In this document: positions 36,776-45,411 of the stretch, piece by piece | Layout of the letters: every line of letters begins with the position of its first letter | Numbering within the stretch: position 1 is the first letter of the stretch | NCBI RefSeq assembly: GCF_019192735.1 | Contig: NZ_JAHTKP010000007.1 | Coordinates: 124,001 to 188,000, forward strand | Direction of reading: 5' to 3' | Length of the DNA stretch: 64,000 bases | From: Kitasatospora aureofaciens | GTDB lineage: Bacteria; Actinomycetota; Actinomycetes; Streptomycetales; Streptomycetaceae | Program-made: the position numbers and the translations under genes | Notes under the pieces: model-generated | What the model saw: only the letters and a program-made list of their open reading frames with translations | What the model was told of the DNA's origin: nothing | The model's database searches: none

Positions 36776-37420
36776 TCAGGCGGAGAGCGGTTCCGGCTGC
36801 TCGCCGCGGCGGACGGGGGTCGAGTGGGCGCCGTGCGCTCGGCCGAGCGGCACGGAGTGGTTCGGCTCGGTATGGTCGTGGTGCTCGTACTCGCCCCACT
36901 GTGGGGCGCGCAGCTGGTCGCCGCCGCCGTACGGTTCCAGGTAGGGCCGCCAGCGCGGGTCCTTGATCCCGGTGCCGATGATCCGCCAGGCAAGGCCGGA
37001 GGGCGGTGCCGGCGGGCGCTTCATGCGCCAGCCGAGTTCGGTGAGGTGGCGGTCGGCCTTGGTGTGGTTGCAGCGGCGGCAGGCCGCCACGACGTTGTCC
37101 CACCGGTGCTGGCCGCCCCGGCTGCGCGGGATGACGTGGTCGACGCTGGTGGCGGCGGCCCCGCAGTAGACGCAGCGGCCGTGGTCGCGGGCGAACAGCG
37201 CCCGGCGGGTGAGCGGGACGGGCCCGCAGAACGGGACCCGGACGAAGCGGGTCAGGCGGACGACGGACGGCGCCGGTAGGGCGCTGGTGGCGCTGTGCAG
37301 AGTGACTCCCGAGTCCTCCAGGCTGACCGCCTTGTGGTTGAGGACCAGGATGAGTGCGCGGCGCATCGATACGACGCCGAGTGGCTCGTAGGACGCGTTG
37401 AGGACCAGGACATGCGGCAC
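36776..37420 (-). CDS. HNH endonuclease family protein
   Basis: 214 residues from the GTG at 37418-37420, which follows AAGGAGG at five bases. It begins PHVLVLNASYEPLGVVSMRR, the usual start of this conserved actinobacterial HNH family. The zinc-stabilised HNH core is C83-V-Y-C86, D94-H95-VIPRSRGG, W107-x-N and AACRRCN (C114, C117). The C-terminal 80 residues are less conserved. The biological role of this near-universal actinobacterial protein is not established; DNA nicking is predicted from the fold. It is divergent from the MscS channel gene. Confidence 0.9.
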   Translation of the reverse strand: MPHVLVLNASYEPLGVVSMRRALILVLNHKAVSLEDSGVTLHSATSALPAPSVVRLTRFVRVPFCGPVPLTRRALFARDHGRCVYCGAAATSVDHVIPRSRGGQHRWDNVVAACRRCNHTKADRHLTELGWRMKRPPAPPSGLAWRIIGTGIKDPRWRPYLEPYGGGDQLRAPQWGEYEHHDHTEPNHSVPLGRAHGAHSTPVRRGEQPEPLSA

Positions 37421-37846
37421 GGATGCCTCCTTGGACGCCTGCGGCGCGTGGCTCGCGCCGGGACGAGCGGTTGGATCACCCAACGGGTGAGTGATCTCCC
37501 CCAGTGTCGCCTTACGCCTTTGTACGGCGCCACCACTCCTGTGTAACGGACCCAACAGGATCTCCGGGTGTGCTTTCCGTCATACCCGGTATGCCCGGAC
37601 GAAGGTCGGGTTGCACTCGGGTGCCCCTCCGGTGCCCTCCCGGGGGACGGATCGGCCGGTCGGAGCAGTGCCGGGCGGGGTGTCGCGGGGGCGCACCGGG
37701 GCTTTGACGGGGCGTCCGGCGCGTTCCGTGCGCCCTCCGGCGTGTCCGGGCGTGTGTTCGGGGCCCGATAGGCTAGGCCGACGGTCCGCGGGCCGAGCTT
37801 GCCGCGGCGCGGGACCGCCACGCCCCCTGCAAGGAAGGTCCCGCAC
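37421..37846. other. Intergenic region between divergent HNH and mscS genes
   Basis: 426 bases. It contains the inverted repeat CATACC-C-GGTATG at 37581-37593 and several GGTG/CACC-rich patches. It must carry two promoters. No gene is supported; the plus-strand frames here have no ribosome site. Confidence 0.5.
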
Positions 37847-39016
37847 GTGTTCCGCTCCGGCGCCACCGGTCTCGCCGACGCGTCCCCGGCGCTCACCTCC
37901 GCCCCGGCGACGCCGTCCCCCAGCCCGACCGCGCCGCAGCTGCCGCAGCTGGATCTGCGGCTCCCGACCAGCGCGCACGAGGTCAGCGACACCACCAAGC
38001 AGGCGGCCAGCTGGTTCGACACGCACTGGCAGGCCTGGCTGGCCACCGGAGTGCGGATCGTCTTCATCGTCGTCCTGGCGCTGGTGCTGCGGGTGGTGGT
38101 GCGCAAGCTGATCACCCAGCTGATAACGCGGATGGCGCGCGCGCACGAGAGCCACGAGGAGCACGGCCGGATCGGCGGGCTGCTCGCCAACACCGGGGTG
38201 GTCAACCCGGAGCGGCGCCAGCAGCGGTCGGAGGCGATCGGCTCGGTGCTGCGCAGCGTCGCGTCGTTCACGATCCTGGGCACGGCGGCGCTGATGGTGC
38301 TCGGCGCGCTGGGGGTGAACCTGGCGCCCCTGCTGGCGAGTGCCGGTGTGGCCGGTGTGGCCATCGGTTTCGGCGCCCGCAACCTGGTCACGGACTTCCT
38401 GTCCGGGGTCTTCATGATCATGGAGGACCAGTACGGCGTCGGCGACGAGATCGACACCGGGGTGGCCAGCGGCACGGTGCTGGAGGTCGGCCTGCGGGTG
38501 ACCAAGCTGCGCGGGGCCAACGGCGAGATCTGGTACATCCGCAACGGCGAGGTCAAGCGGATCGCCAACATGAGCCAGGGCTGGTCGACCGCCACGGTGG
38601 ACGTCCAGATCGGCTACAAGGAGAACCTGGTCCGGGCCGAGGACCTGATCAAGGAGACGGCCGAGGCGCTGTCCAAGGAGTCCCCGTACGACGAACTGGT
38701 CTGGGAGCCGGTGTCGGTGCTGGGCGTGGAGTCGGTCGCGGCGGACTCGGTGATGATGCGGGTCGAGGCCAGGGCGGCGCCGGGCAAGGCGCCGGTGGTG
38801 GCCCGGGCGCTGCGGCAGCGACTGAAGGCGGCCTTCGACCTGGCCGGGATCAAGGTCAAGGAGGATGCGACGACCGGGGGCACCGGGGTCGCACTGGCCC
38901 CGGCCGCGGATCCGTCGCCGCCGTCCTCGCTTGCCGATCCCGCCTCGGCGCGCTACAGGGCGACCGAGCCGATACCGCAGCCGAAGCCGCCGATCGACGA
39001 CCTCACCAGGCCGTAG
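37847..39016 (+). CDS. mscS: MscS-family mechanosensitive ion channel
   Basis: 389 residues from the GTG at 37847, preceded by AAGGAAGG. An N-terminal Pro/Ser/Thr-rich part is followed by three membrane helices: VRIVFIVVLALVLRVVV, SFTILGTAALMVLGALG, and the pore-lining LAPLLASAGVAGVAIGFGAR (about 160-180) leading to VTDFLSGVFMIMEDQYGVGD. The cytosolic beta domain (GTVLEVGLRVTKLRGANGE) and alpha-beta domain follow. It opens under membrane tension to release osmolytes. A Pro-rich C-terminal tail is added. A strong terminator follows. Confidence 0.93.
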   Translation: MFRSGATGLADASPALTSAPATPSPSPTAPQLPQLDLRLPTSAHEVSDTTKQAASWFDTHWQAWLATGVRIVFIVVLALVLRVVVRKLITQLITRMARAHESHEEHGRIGGLLANTGVVNPERRQQRSEAIGSVLRSVASFTILGTAALMVLGALGVNLAPLLASAGVAGVAIGFGARNLVTDFLSGVFMIMEDQYGVGDEIDTGVASGTVLEVGLRVTKLRGANGEIWYIRNGEVKRIANMSQGWSTATVDVQIGYKENLVRAEDLIKETAEALSKESPYDELVWEPVSVLGVESVAADSVMMRVEARAAPGKAPVVARALRQRLKAAFDLAGIKVKEDATTGGTGVALAPAADPSPPSSLADPASARYRATEPIPQPKPPIDDLTRP

Positions 39017-39052
39017 CGCTTATAGCGCAGTCAGAGCCGACAGAGAATACGG

Positions 39053-39097
39053 ACGAAGCCCCGCTCCCACCCAAGCGCTGTGGGAGCGGGGCTTCGT
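39053..39097 (+). terminator. Terminator hairpin after mscS
   Basis: An 18-bp perfect stem (39053-39070 with 39080-39097, core GAAGCCCCGCTCCCAC) around CCAAGCGCT, beginning 37 bases past the stop. Confidence 0.9.
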
Positions 39098-39184
39098 GCT
39101 GTCCGGTAACGCTTCGGCATCCACCGGGCGGAGGGCCATTGACACTCCGCCGACGCGGACCGTACGGTCCTTCCCAGGCCGACT

Positions 39185-39253
39185 GGAAACTTTCCTAACA
39201 GTTCGCCCGGGAGCCACCCCGGTACCACTCCGGTACCACCCTGGTACTCCCCT
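39185..39253 (+). promoter_or_regulatory. Candidate control region of the ROK/sugar operon
   Basis: The inverted repeat GGAAA-C-TTTCC (39185-39195) is followed by three copies of an 11-base direct repeat starting GGTAC (39221, 39232, 39243). The 11-base period places the copies on one face of the helix. The site ends 29 bases before the GTG of the ROK gene. ROK genes often self-regulate, so this is a plausible operator; binding is not shown. Confidence 0.4.
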
Positions 39254-39281
39254 CACCTGCCGGAAGAGGAGGATTCTGCGC

Positions 39282-40472
39282 GTGACCAAGACGACCGCCA
39301 AGGCCCCCCTCGCCGGCACCCCCAGCCTCCTGCGGGCCATCAACGACCGCGCCGCCCTCGAACTGCTGCTGGAGAACGGGCCGCTCTCCCGCACCCAGAT
39401 CGGCACCCTCACCGGGCTCTCCAAGCCCACCGCCTCCCAGCTGCTGGCCCGCCTGGAGGCGGCCGGGCTGGTCCTGCCGGTGGGCACCACGGCGGGCGGC
39501 CCCGGCCCCAACGCGCAGCTGTACCAGGTGAATCCGGCCGCCGGCCACGTCGCCGGGGTGGACGTCACCACCAGCGAGATCCGGGTCGCCGTCGCCGACA
39601 TCACCGGCACCACGCTGGCCGAGCACGTCGTCCCCGCCAAGGGCACCCCGGCCGCCGAGACGGTCGCCCGGGTCGCCTCGGCGGTCGCCGAGGCGGTCCG
39701 CGAGGCCGGGCTCGCCGACGGCGCCCTGCACACCGTGGTGATCGGCGTCGGCGGCGCGCCCGACCCGGTCAGCGGCAAGCTGCGCTACGCCTCCCACCTG
39801 CCCGGCTGGCACTCGCCGCGGCTGGTCGAGGAGCTGTCCGAGGCGATCGGCGCGCCGGTGTCGATCGAGAACGACGTGAACCTCGCCGCCGTCGCCGAAC
39901 AGGCCTCCGGCGCGGCGCGGGGCTTCGAGGACTTCGTCCTGCTCTGGGCCGGTGCGGGCACCGGCGCCGCGATCGTGATCGCCGGGCGGCTGCACCGCGG
40001 CTTCACCGGCGGCGCCGGGGAGGTCGGCTACATGCCGGTGCCCGGCTCACCGGTCGTACGGGACCTGCGCCGCCGCAATTTCGGCGGGTTCCAGGACCTG
40101 GTCGGCGCACCCGCCGTCCGGGCGCTGGCCCGCGAGCACGGGCTCGGCGCGCCCACCGCCGAGGAGTCGATCGCCAAGGCCCTGGAGACCCCGGGGGCCG
40201 GCGACGCGTTCCTCGCCGAACTGGCCGGCCGGCTCGCCGTCGGCCTGGCCGTGATCGCCGCCGTCGTCGACCCCGAACTGGTGGTCCTCTCCGGCGCGGT
40301 CCCGAGCGCGGGCGGCGAACGCCTGCGCGCTCTCGTCGAGGACGAACTGGCCCGGATCTCCATCGGCCGGCCGGAAGTCCGCAGCAGTGCCCTGTCCGGC
40401 TCACCCGTCCTGCTCGGCGCCCTGCAACGAGCCCTGGCCACCGCCCGCGAGGCGGTCTTCTCCACCCACTGA
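39282..40472 (+). CDS. ROK-family regulator of the adjacent sugar operon
   Basis: 396 residues from the GTG at 39282 with GAGGAGG upstream. The N-terminal helix-turn-helix is LSRTQIGTLTGLSKPTASQL (about residues 36-55). The ROK domain shows GVDVTTSEIRVAVAD, VVIGVGGAPDPVSG, IENDVNLAAVAE and GAGTGAAIVIAGRLHRGFTGGAGEVGYM. The Cys-rich zinc motif typical of ROK proteins is absent; the segment has FGGFQDLVGA instead. It heads the run of binding protein, permeases, GH4 and kinase genes, and probably represses it until a sugar ligand binds. The intervening gap is 129 bases, so the transporter may have its own promoter. Confidence 0.88.
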   Translation: MTKTTAKAPLAGTPSLLRAINDRAALELLLENGPLSRTQIGTLTGLSKPTASQLLARLEAAGLVLPVGTTAGGPGPNAQLYQVNPAAGHVAGVDVTTSEIRVAVADITGTTLAEHVVPAKGTPAAETVARVASAVAEAVREAGLADGALHTVVIGVGGAPDPVSGKLRYASHLPGWHSPRLVEELSEAIGAPVSIENDVNLAAVAEQASGAARGFEDFVLLWAGAGTGAAIVIAGRLHRGFTGGAGEVGYMPVPGSPVVRDLRRRNFGGFQDLVGAPAVRALAREHGLGAPTAEESIAKALETPGAGDAFLAELAGRLAVGLAVIAAVVDPELVVLSGAVPSAGGERLRALVEDELARISIGRPEVRSSALSGSPVLLGALQRALATAREAVFSTH

Positions 40473-40601
40473 CGTCCACCCACCGACGCTCCACGACGCT
40501 CCCACCGGCACCACCGCTTCCTGCACCCACCTCTCCCCCAACCCCGAACGCGGGCGACGAGGCAATGACGCCTGCCCGCGCACCCCCAGGAGGACCTCGA
40601 A

Positions 40602-41957
40602 GTGCACTCCACCACCTCCCGCAGAGGCCGCCGCACGATCGCCGCCGTCACCGGCAGCGCCGTCCTCGCCCTGCTCGCCACCGCCTGCACCGGCAGCAAC
40701 GACGCCGGCAGCACCGACGACTCGGCCGGCGGCAAGGACGTCACCATCACCTTCTGGCACGGCTGGAGCCAGGACAACGAGGTGAAGGCGATCAACGACA
40801 ACATCGCCGCCTTCGAGAAGCTCCACCCGAACATCCACGTCAAGGCCGTGGGCAACATCGCGGACGACAAGGTCAACCAGGCCCTGCGGGCCGGCGGCGA
40901 CGACGCCCCGGACGTGATCTCCTCCTTCACCACGAACAACGTCGGCATGTTCTGCTCGACCAAGGCCTTCGTCGACCTCAAGCCCTTCCTGCAGAAGAGC
41001 AACATCGACGCCGCCAAGACCTTCCCGGCCGCGATGCTCAACTACACGCAGTTCCAGGGCAACCAGTGCTCGCTGCCGCTGCTCGGCGACGCGTACGGCC
41101 TCTACTACAACAAGAAGGCCTTCGCCGCAGCCGGCATCACCGCCCCGCCGAAGACCTTCAGCGAGTTCGCCGACGCCGCCGCCAAGCTCACCATCGCGGA
41201 CGGCGACGGCTTCAGGCAGCTCGGCTTCCTGCCGAACTACCACGGCTACGAGACCACCACCGAGCACTTCCTCGCCCAGTACGGCCCGGCCTACTTCGGC
41301 TCCGACGGCAAGTCGGGCATCGCCACCGACCCGAAGGTCGCCGCGATGCTCACGTGGCAGAAGGGCCTGATCGACAAGCTCGGCGGCTTCGACAAGCTGG
41401 AGAAGTACCGCTCCACCTTCGGCGAGGAGTTCAGCGCCAAGAACCCCTTCCACACCGGCCAGGTCGCGATGGCCCTGGACGGCGAGTGGCGCACCGCCTC
41501 GCTGGCCGACAACAAGCCCGACTTCGACTGGGCCACCGCCCCGTTCCCGGTGCCGGACGACCAGGCCGCCACCTACGGCCGCGGCTACCAGACCGGCACC
41601 ATCGTCGGCATCGCCCGCACCAGCAAGAAGCAGGCCGCCGCCTGGGAGCTGGTCAAGTACCTGACCACCGACACCGACGCGGTCGTCGGCTTCGCCAACG
41701 CGATCCACAACGTGCCGAGCACCTTCGACGCGCTCAACTCGCCGAAGATCACCAGCGACCCGAACTTCAAGACCTTCCTGGACATCGCCAGGAACCCGAA
41801 CTCGGGCACCACCCCCGCCAGCGCCAACGGCGGCGCCTACATCGTGTCGCTGCAGAACCTCGGCTACGCGTACGAGTCCGGCAAGCAGACCGATCTCGCA
41901 GCCGGCCTCGCCGCCACCGCCAAGGAGATCGACGCCGCCATCGCCCAGGCGAAGTAA
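40602..41957 (+). CDS. ABC sugar transporter substrate-binding lipoprotein
   Basis: 451 residues from a GTG with AGGAGG upstream. A signal peptide ends in the lipobox LLATAC with C29 as the lipidated residue. The mature protein begins with a Ser/Asp/Gly linker, then VTITFWHGWSQDNEVKAI, the classic start of family-1 sugar-binding proteins, and continues to ALDGEWRTASL. It captures a sugar outside the membrane and delivers it to the two permeases that follow. The ligand is not readable; the operon suggests an amino-sugar disaccharide or beta-glucoside. The last seven codons, including the stop, are duplicated just downstream. Confidence 0.93.
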   Translation: MHSTTSRRGRRTIAAVTGSAVLALLATACTGSNDAGSTDDSAGGKDVTITFWHGWSQDNEVKAINDNIAAFEKLHPNIHVKAVGNIADDKVNQALRAGGDDAPDVISSFTTNNVGMFCSTKAFVDLKPFLQKSNIDAAKTFPAAMLNYTQFQGNQCSLPLLGDAYGLYYNKKAFAAAGITAPPKTFSEFADAAAKLTIADGDGFRQLGFLPNYHGYETTTEHFLAQYGPAYFGSDGKSGIATDPKVAAMLTWQKGLIDKLGGFDKLEKYRSTFGEEFSAKNPFHTGQVAMALDGEWRTASLADNKPDFDWATAPFPVPDDQAATYGRGYQTGTIVGIARTSKKQAAAWELVKYLTTDTDAVVGFANAIHNVPSTFDALNSPKITSDPNFKTFLDIARNPNSGTTPASANGGAYIVSLQNLGYAYESGKQTDLAAGLAATAKEIDAAIAQAK

Positions 41958-41980
41958 CCCGTCGCCCAGGCGAAGCAACC
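41941..41980 (+). repeat. Direct repeat across the binding-protein stop codon
   Basis: TCGCCCAGGCGAAGTAACC (41941-41959) recurs 21 bases on (41962-41980) with one change: the TAA stop of copy 1 is CAA in copy 2. The spacing is exactly seven codons. Confidence 0.9.
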
Positions 41981-42006
41981 GGCCCGGCACGGCATTCGGA
42001 GCACCC

Positions 42007-43005
42007 ATGTCACTCGCGTTCGACACCCGCAGGGGCACCGGACCGACCGACCCGGCGGCGCCATCCACGCAGCACCTGCTGCGCCGGAAGCGCCGCCGGG
42101 AGGCGGCCCGCACCCTCGCGTTCCTCTCCCCCTGGCTGATCGGCTTCGGCGTCTTCTTCCTGTACCCGCTGATCTCCACCGTCTACTTCTCCTTCATGAA
42201 GTACGACGGCTTCTCGGCCCCCACCTTCAACGGCCTCAAGAACTGGGACTACGTCTTCAACGACTACCCGTTCTTCTGGCAGGGCCTGCGCAACACCCTG
42301 TGGCTGGTCGTCATCATGGTGTCCCTGCGAGTGGCCTTCGGCCTCGGCATCGGGCTGCTCATCACGAAGATCAAGAGCGGCGTCGGTTTCTTCCGCACCG
42401 CCTTCTACCTGCCCTACCTGGCCCCGCCGGTGGCCGCGACGGTCGCCTTCGCGTTCCTGCTCAACCCCGGCACCGGCCCGGTCAACCACTTCCTCGGCGA
42501 CCTCGGGCTCCCGCAGCCCGGCTGGTTCGCCGACCCCAACTGGTCCAAGCCCGCGCTCACCATGCTCGCCATGTGGGGCATCGGCGACCTGATGGTCATC
42601 TTCATGGCCGCCCTGCTGGACGTGCCGAAGGAGCAGTACGAGGCGGCCGAACTCGACGGCGCCGGACCGTTCCAGCGCTTCCGCTACGTCACGCTGCCGA
42701 ACATCTCGCCGATCATCATGTTCGCCGTGGTCACCGGCGTGATCCAGACCATGCAGTACTACACCCAGGCGATCGTCGCCGGGAAGGTCGCCGGCGGCAT
42801 CGCGGGCAACTCCGGGCAGCAGTTCGAGCCCGGCTACCCGCAGGGCTCCACCTGGACCCTGCCGCAGATGGTGTACAACCTCGGCTTCCAGCGCTTCGAC
42901 ACCGGCTCGGCCTGTGTCGTCGCCCTGGTCCTGTTCGCCATCGCGATGGCCGTCACCTCGATCCTGCTCCGCCGCCGCTCCGGCTTCATGGCGAGCGAGG
43001 ACTAG
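42007..43005 (+). CDS. ABC sugar transporter permease 1
   Basis: 332 residues. Six membrane helices begin with LAFLSPWLIGFGVFFLYPLI. The cytosolic coupling loop EAA motif is EQYEAAELDGAGPFQRFRYVTLPN (its key residues are the Glu-Ala-Ala and the Gly). This is the MalF/UgpA-type subunit that pairs with the next permease. The binding protein is upstream and no ATPase gene is in the operon, so a shared ATPase such as MsiK is the likely energiser in this group of bacteria. Confidence 0.93.
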   Translation: MSLAFDTRRGTGPTDPAAPSTQHLLRRKRRREAARTLAFLSPWLIGFGVFFLYPLISTVYFSFMKYDGFSAPTFNGLKNWDYVFNDYPFFWQGLRNTLWLVVIMVSLRVAFGLGIGLLITKIKSGVGFFRTAFYLPYLAPPVAATVAFAFLLNPGTGPVNHFLGDLGLPQPGWFADPNWSKPALTMLAMWGIGDLMVIFMAALLDVPKEQYEAAELDGAGPFQRFRYVTLPNISPIIMFAVVTGVIQTMQYYTQAIVAGKVAGGIAGNSGQQFEPGYPQGSTWTLPQMVYNLGFQRFDTGSACVVALVLFAIAMAVTSILLRRRSGFMASED

Positions 43006-43010
43006 CGGGA

Positions 43011-43046
43011 ACAGCGGACACAGCGGACACAGCGGACACAGCGGAC
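43011..43046 (+). repeat. Four copies of a 9-base tandem repeat between the permease genes
   Basis: ACAGCGGAC is repeated four times without interruption, starting five bases past the stop of permease 1 and ending 16 bases before the next ATG. Confidence 0.95.
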
Positions 43047-43062
43047 CAGTGAGGACCCTTCC

Positions 43063-43974
43063 ATGACTCCCAGCACCCCCACACTCGCCAAGTCGGCCAC
43101 CTCGCCCGGTAGTTCAGCCGTCTCCGGGGCCGCTCTTCGCGCCGCCCGCCGGCGCGCCGCGCTCAACTGGGTGGCCGTCCACGCACTGGGCATCGCCGCC
43201 GCCCTGTTCTTCCTCCTGCCGTTCGTCTTCGCCTTCCTGACCTCGGTCATGACGGACAGTCAGGCCCTCACCACTGATTACTGGCCCAGCTCCTGGCAGT
43301 GGGGCAACTACCTCAAGGTGTGGGAGGCCCCCGGCTTCCTCACCTGGTGGCGCAACACCCTGATCTACGCCGGCCTCGGCACGCTGCTGACCGTCGTCTC
43401 CAGCCTCCCGGTGGCCTACGCGCTCGCCAAGTTCCGCTTCCGGGGCCGCAATCTGGCGCTCATGGCGGTCATCTCGATGATGATGCTGCCGCCGCAGGTC
43501 ACCGTCATCCCGATGTACCTGTTCTGGGCGAAGCAGATGCACCTCACCGGCACCCTGTGGCCGCTGATCATCCCGATGGCCTTCGGCGACGCCTTCTCGA
43601 TCTTCCTGCTGCGCCAGTTCCTGATGACCATCCCCAAGGAGTACATCGAGGCGGCCCGAATAGACGGCTGCGGCGACCTGCGCACCCTGCTGCGCGTCGT
43701 CCTCCCGATGGCCAGGCCGGCCATCGCCGCCGTCGCCCTGTTCCAGTTCTTCTACTGCTGGAACGACTACTTCGGCCCGCAGATCTACGCCAGCGAGAAC
43801 CACGCCGCCTGGACCCTCTCCTACGGCCTGGAGTCCTTCAAGGGCGCGCACCACACCAACTGGAACCTCACCATGGCCGCCACCCTGCTCGTGATGGCGC
43901 CGGTGATCATCCTCTTCTTCTTCGCACAGAAGGCCTTCATCGAAGGCGTGACACTGACAGGGGTCAAGGGCTGA
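43063..43974 (+). CDS. ABC sugar transporter permease 2
   Basis: 303 residues, six membrane helices starting WVAVHALGIAAALFFLLPFV. The EAA loop is EYIEAARIDGCGDLRTLLRV. It is the MalG/UgpE-type subunit. The stop overlaps the ATG of the GH4 gene (TGATG), so the two are coupled. The segment LPVAYALAKFRFRGRN is typical of the family. Confidence 0.93.
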   Translation: MTPSTPTLAKSATSPGSSAVSGAALRAARRRAALNWVAVHALGIAAALFFLLPFVFAFLTSVMTDSQALTTDYWPSSWQWGNYLKVWEAPGFLTWWRNTLIYAGLGTLLTVVSSLPVAYALAKFRFRGRNLALMAVISMMMLPPQVTVIPMYLFWAKQMHLTGTLWPLIIPMAFGDAFSIFLLRQFLMTIPKEYIEAARIDGCGDLRTLLRVVLPMARPAIAAVALFQFFYCWNDYFGPQIYASENHAAWTLSYGLESFKGAHHTNWNLTMAATLLVMAPVIILFFFAQKAFIEGVTLTGVKG

Positions 43975-45287
43975 TGTCCGCACTGACGTCCGCAAGCAAG
44001 TCCGCACTCAAGTTGGCCATCGTCGGCGGCGGTTCGACGTACACCCCGGAGCTGATCGACGGCTTCGCCCGGCTGCGGGACACCCTGCCGATCGGCGAGC
44101 TGGTGCTGATCGACCCGGCCGCCGATCGGCTCGAGCTGATCGGCGGACTGGCCCGGCGGATCTTCGCCAGGCAGGGACACCCGGCGGTCGTCTCCACGAC
44201 GACCGATGTGGTGGCGGGCGTCGCGGACGCCGACGCCGTCCTGCTCCAGCTGCGCGTCGGCGGGCAGGCCGCCCGCAACCAGGACGAGACCTGGCCGCTG
44301 GAGTGCGGCTGCGTCGGCCAGGAGACCACCGGCGCCGGCGGGCTCGCCAAGGCTCTGCGCACCGTCCCCGTGGTGCTGGACATCGCCGAGAAGGTGCGTC
44401 GGACCAACCCGGACGCCTGGATCGTCGACTTCACCAACCCCGTCGGCATCGTCACCCGGGCGCTGCAGAACGCCGGGCACAAGGCCGTCGGCCTGTGCAA
44501 CGTCGCCATCGGCTTCCAGCGCAAGTTCGCGGGCCACCTGGGCGTGGACCCGGAGCTGATCCGGCTCGACCACGTCGGGCTCAACCACCTCACCTGGGAG
44601 CGCGGGGTCACCCTGCTCGACGCCCCGGGTGCCGCCGGTGGGCGAGAGGTGCTGCCGTCGCTGCTCCGCGACTTCGGCAAGGAGATCGCCGAGGACCTGC
44701 ACCTGCCGCAGGCCGTCATCGAGCGGCTCGGCGTCGTACCGTCCTACTACCTGCGCTACTTCTACCAGCACGACGCGGTCGTCGAGGAACTCAAGGCGCA
44801 GGGCTCGCGGGCCGCGCAGGTCGCCGAGATCGAACGGCAGTTGCTGGAGCTTTACGCCGACCCGGCCCTCGACACCAAGCCCGAACTGCTCGGGCAGCGC
44901 GGCGGGGCGTTCTACTCCGAGGCTGCCGTCCAGCTGATCGCGGCGCTGCTGGGCACGGGGGGCGGGACGTCCGTCCAGGTCGTCAACACGCGCAACGACG
45001 GCGTGCTGCCGTTCCTGCCCGACGACGCCGTCATCGAGGTCCCGGCCGAGGTCGACGCCGCCGGCGTCCGCCCGCTCCCGCAGCGGCCCGTCGAGCCGCT
45101 GTACGCCGGGCTCATCGCCGCCGTGACCTCGTACGAGCACCTCGCCCTCGACGCCGCCCTGCGCGGCGGCCGCGACCGGGTCTTCGACGCCCTGCTCGCC
45201 CACCCCCTGGTCGGCCAGATCGAACTCGCCGGCCAGCTGACGGATCGGCTGCTCGCCCACAACCGCGAGCACCTCGCCTGGGCGTGA
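43974..45287 (+). CDS. GH4-family glycosidase (6-phospho-beta-glucosidase type)
   Basis: 437 residues. GH4 enzymes use NAD+ and a divalent metal, oxidising C3 of the sugar before cleavage. Visible elements are the nucleotide-binding loop LAIVGGGSTYTPELIDGFAR, QLRVGGQAARNQDE, the metal-binding CGCVGQETTGAGGLAKAL, NPVGIVTRAL, LCNVAIGFQR with the conserved Cys, and DHVGLNHLTW. The sequence resembles the CelF/LicH 6-phospho-beta-glucosidase branch. Import here is by ABC transport, which does not phosphorylate, so the substrate may be free sugar or one phosphorylated by the kinase downstream. Its ATG overlaps the permease stop. Confidence 0.9.
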   Translation: MSALTSASKSALKLAIVGGGSTYTPELIDGFARLRDTLPIGELVLIDPAADRLELIGGLARRIFARQGHPAVVSTTTDVVAGVADADAVLLQLRVGGQAARNQDETWPLECGCVGQETTGAGGLAKALRTVPVVLDIAEKVRRTNPDAWIVDFTNPVGIVTRALQNAGHKAVGLCNVAIGFQRKFAGHLGVDPELIRLDHVGLNHLTWERGVTLLDAPGAAGGREVLPSLLRDFGKEIAEDLHLPQAVIERLGVVPSYYLRYFYQHDAVVEELKAQGSRAAQVAEIERQLLELYADPALDTKPELLGQRGGAFYSEAAVQLIAALLGTGGGTSVQVVNTRNDGVLPFLPDDAVIEVPAEVDAAGVRPLPQRPVEPLYAGLIAAVTSYEHLALDAALRGGRDRVFDALLAHPLVGQIELAGQLTDRLLAHNREHLAWA

Positions 45288-45307
45288 TCCGCCCGGCCCG
45301 CAAGCCG

Positions 45308-45341
45308 CCCGGCCCGCGATATGAGGGTGTCGCGGGCCGGG
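45308..45341 (+). terminator. Hairpin between GH4 and the sugar kinase
   Basis: CCCGGCCCGCGA (45308-45319) pairs perfectly with 45330-45338 plus GGG, a 12-bp stem around a 10-base loop. It has no T-run. It could attenuate transcription into the kinase gene or protect the upstream mRNA. Confidence 0.6.
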
Positions 45342-45411
45342 CTCTGCGAGGAGACCGACCCATCCCCGGCCGCCGACCACGGCCGGGCCACGTACGAGCC
45401 GCGGGGACCTG

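Noticed and set aside
32326..36993. Long minus-strand open frame opposite the GH84 gene
   Set aside because: Antisense shadow of a clear multidomain glycosidase; no family features.
43011..43046. 9-base repeats as iterons or an origin
   Set aside because: Located inside a sugar operon with no replication gene nearby; best seen as slippage repeats.
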